DNA of 6,531 bases, from the NCBI GenBank assembly GCA_964457405.1, contig CAYWEP010000067.1, positions 1 through 6,531 on the forward strand. Direction: 5' to 3'. Position numbers and translations under genes: made by a program. Positions within the stretch are counted from its first letter, which is position 1. Each line of letters opens with the position of its first letter. The notes beneath the pieces are model-generated. The model did not search any database. It was not told the origin of the DNA and saw only the letters and a program-made list of their open reading frames with translations. This DNA comes from CAYWEP01 sp964457405. Lineage in GTDB: Bacteria; Patescibacteriota; Microgenomatia; Levybacterales; UBA12049. Of the stretch, positions 5,239-6,531 are shown in pieces.

Positions 5239-6186
5239 ATGAAGCGACTTCCGACAACACTTATTGTCTTGGCTATTCTTTTTGGCGGCTTTTTTCTTTG
5301 GTGGACGAACGGGACATCCTCTGTTGACAAAAAAAATCTATCAAAACAAACCTTTGTCATAAAGAAAGGAGAAGGAGTCAGGAGTATTGCAAACCATCTA
5401 AAAAGAGAAAAATTCATCAAAGATCCTATTGTATTTTTTCTTTTGGTGAAGCAAATGGGGATTGAAAAAAATATTCAGGCAGGATCATATACCCTCTCCC
5501 CGTCGCAAAACGCGCGTGAAATTGCCAAAAGCTTGACAGTTGGGACGCAGGATGTCTGGATCACAATTCCTGAGGGGAAAAGAGCAGAAGAAATCGCAGA
5601 CATTCTCTCAGCTAGCCTCCCCTCATATAATGAGTCCTGGCGGGCAAGACTGGTAGAAAACGAAGGATATCTTTTCCCCGATACCTATCTTTTTCCAAAA
5701 GAGTCAACAATTGACTTAGCGCTCTCAACCATGAAAAATAATTTTGAGCAAAAATATCAAGAGGTTACGAATAACACGAATCTCTCAAAAGAACAAATCG
5801 TTATCCTGGCCTCAATGATCGAGCGAGAAGCTCGCCATAAAGAAGACAGACCACTCGTCTCATCAGTCATGCACAATAGACTTGATCTTGGCATGGCATT
5901 ACAAATCGACGCAACTATTCAATACGCCAAAGGAAATATCGGAAATAATTGGTGGGCACGAGTAGCAGCAGCGGAATACAAATCAATCATCTCACCATAC
6001 AATACCTACCTTCAGCCAGGACTGCCCCCAGGCCCTATTGCAAATCCAGGCCTAAGCGCACTTCAAGCAGCAGCAAATCCCGCAGATACAAATTACCTCT
6101 ACTACATTACTGATCAATCAGGCACCAATAGATACGCAAGAAACAACGAAGAACATCTAAATAACATCAAAAAATACGGCCTGTAG
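5239..6186 (+). CDS. mltG: Endolytic murein transglycosylase MltG (YceG family)
   Basis: Cuts nascent glycan strands of peptidoglycan at the outer face of the membrane and so ends strand elongation. 315 aa, near the usual size. A membrane anchor is at residues 5-22. A LysM-like domain follows at about 36-100 (FVIKKGEGVRSIANHLKREK). The catalytic YceG domain runs from about 105 to the end. Family landmarks are EGYLFPDTYLFP at 142-153, the catalytic glutamate Glu195 in LASMIEREA, VMHNRL at 210-215, LQIDATIQYA at 221-230, and SPYNTYLQPGLPPGPIANPG at 252-271. Nothing key is missing. The ATG is favoured because it places the anchor at the very N-terminus; the SD is weak (AGG at 5227-5229). It lies 29 bases after the phosphorylase gene but has its own candidate promoter, so it need not be cotranscribed. 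Presence of MltG implies a peptidoglycan wall. Stop is TAG. Confidence 0.98.
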   Translation: MKRLPTTLIVLAILFGGFFLWWTNGTSSVDKKNLSKQTFVIKKGEGVRSIANHLKREKFIKDPIVFFLLVKQMGIEKNIQAGSYTLSPSQNAREIAKSLTVGTQDVWITIPEGKRAEEIADILSASLPSYNESWRARLVENEGYLFPDTYLFPKESTIDLALSTMKNNFEQKYQEVTNNTNLSKEQIVILASMIEREARHKEDRPLVSSVMHNRLDLGMALQIDATIQYAKGNIGNNWWARVAAAEYKSIISPYNTYLQPGLPPGPIANPGLSALQAAANPADTNYLYYITDQSGTNRYARNNEEHLNNIKKYGL

Positions 6187-6266
6187 AGTTTAACGTTCTT
6201 AAGACTTCGTCCTCTTGACATTTTAACCATAATCAGTCTCAATAAACGTAGGGATTATATGCCTTC

Positions 6267-6531
6267 ATGCGTTTTGTGAGGAAAATGTTTAGCCCATATT
6301 TGAGCAAGATTAGCAAACAAGATAAGAAAGAGCGGTTGATATTCAATCTTTTTATACTTGGAATTCTTCTGTTCTTGGCCCTCGCCGTTACTCTCCCCTT
6401 CCGTGACCAACTACTAAACTTATTATTCCCAAAACCACCTGCCCAAGCTGTTGAGACATGGGTTGAAGTCGGCACGCACCCTGAGGCGTCAATTGAGACA
6501 ACTACGGCAGCAAAAGAGCTGCGAACTCTCG
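6267..6531 (+). CDS. N-terminal part of an unrecognised single-span membrane protein, 3' end outside window
   Basis: An open frame of 88 codons runs off the right edge without a stop. It starts MRFVRKMFSPYLSKISK, a basic head of about 23 residues, followed by one strong hydrophobic span at 24-45 (LIFNLFILGILLFLALAVTL). The rest, from FRDQLLNLLFPKPPAQAVE to the edge, is polar and probably external (positive-inside rule). Two in-frame starts compete: ATG 6267 (GGG 13 bases upstream) and ATG 6285 (GAGG only three bases upstream); neither site is good, and the span is kept with both. An Ala-Gln-Ala at 59-61 could be a signal peptidase site but lies about 15 residues beyond the span, so anchoring is more likely. 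It follows mltG by 80 bases on the same strand, consistent with an envelope role. I do not recognise a family, and the part that would show it is not in the window. Confidence 0.8.
   Translation, partial: MRFVRKMFSPYLSKISKQDKKERLIFNLFILGILLFLALAVTLPFRDQLLNLLFPKPPAQAVETWVEVGTHPEASIETTTAAKELRTL

Noticed and set aside
6215..6220. Perfect TTGACA -35 hexamer after mltG
   Set aside because: No TATAAT-like hexamer lies 16-18 bases downstream (the region reads CTCAAT). CATAAT at 6228-6233 is only 7 bases away, too close to pair with it. Not called as a promoter.
6259..6279. ATG at 6259 as start of the last gene
   Set aside because: That frame meets TGA after six codons. The long open frame is the one containing ATG 6267 and 6285.

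Overview
The window looks like part of a Candidate Phyla Radiation (Patescibacteria, probably Parcubacteria-like) chromosome. This is an inference from several traits: an alanyl-tRNA synthetase that ends right after its editing domain, a large membrane-anchored protein with a baseplate-J-like surface domain coupled to a sortase, an archaeal-type AMP/thymidine phosphorylase, mostly weak or absent Shine-Dalgarno sites, and AT-rich inverted repeats between genes. Stops used are TAA, TGA and TAG, and TGA ends the phosphorylase gene, so the code is not the UGA-glycine code of Gracilibacteria/Absconditabacteria.

Layout, all genes on the + strand: (1) 1-456, 3' end of alaS. (2) 457-591, an AT-rich spacer filled by an inverted array of 7-nt units that ends two bases before the next start codon. 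(3) 592-3676, a two-gene unit with an 8-nt overlap: a 787-aa protein (degenerate actin-like cytoplasmic domain, acidic linker, one membrane span, external J-like domain) and a 242-aa sortase. (4) 3676-3774, a second inverted heptamer array. (5) 3785-3931, a probable 48-aa hydrophobic small protein whose stop codon abuts the next start. (6) 3932-5209, AMP/thymidine phosphorylase with the only strong Shine-Dalgarno in the window and a TTG start. (7) 5239-6186, endolytic murein transglycosylase MltG, with an extended -10 promoter almost touching its start. (8) 6267-6531, the beginning of an unrecognised single-span membrane protein that runs off the window.

How the genes fit together: the surface protein, sortase, MltG and the last membrane protein all act at the cell envelope (surface display, covalent anchoring, peptidoglycan strand release). 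AlaRS belongs to translation, and the phosphorylase to nucleotide salvage, possibly the AMP-to-ribulose-bisphosphate route known in archaea and some CPR bacteria. No tRNA, rRNA, CRISPR, transposase or phage module was seen. The least ordinary items are the heptamer-built inverted repeats, the actin-like/J-like fusion protein, the phosphorylase without the archaeal N-terminal domain, and the 48-aa ORF.
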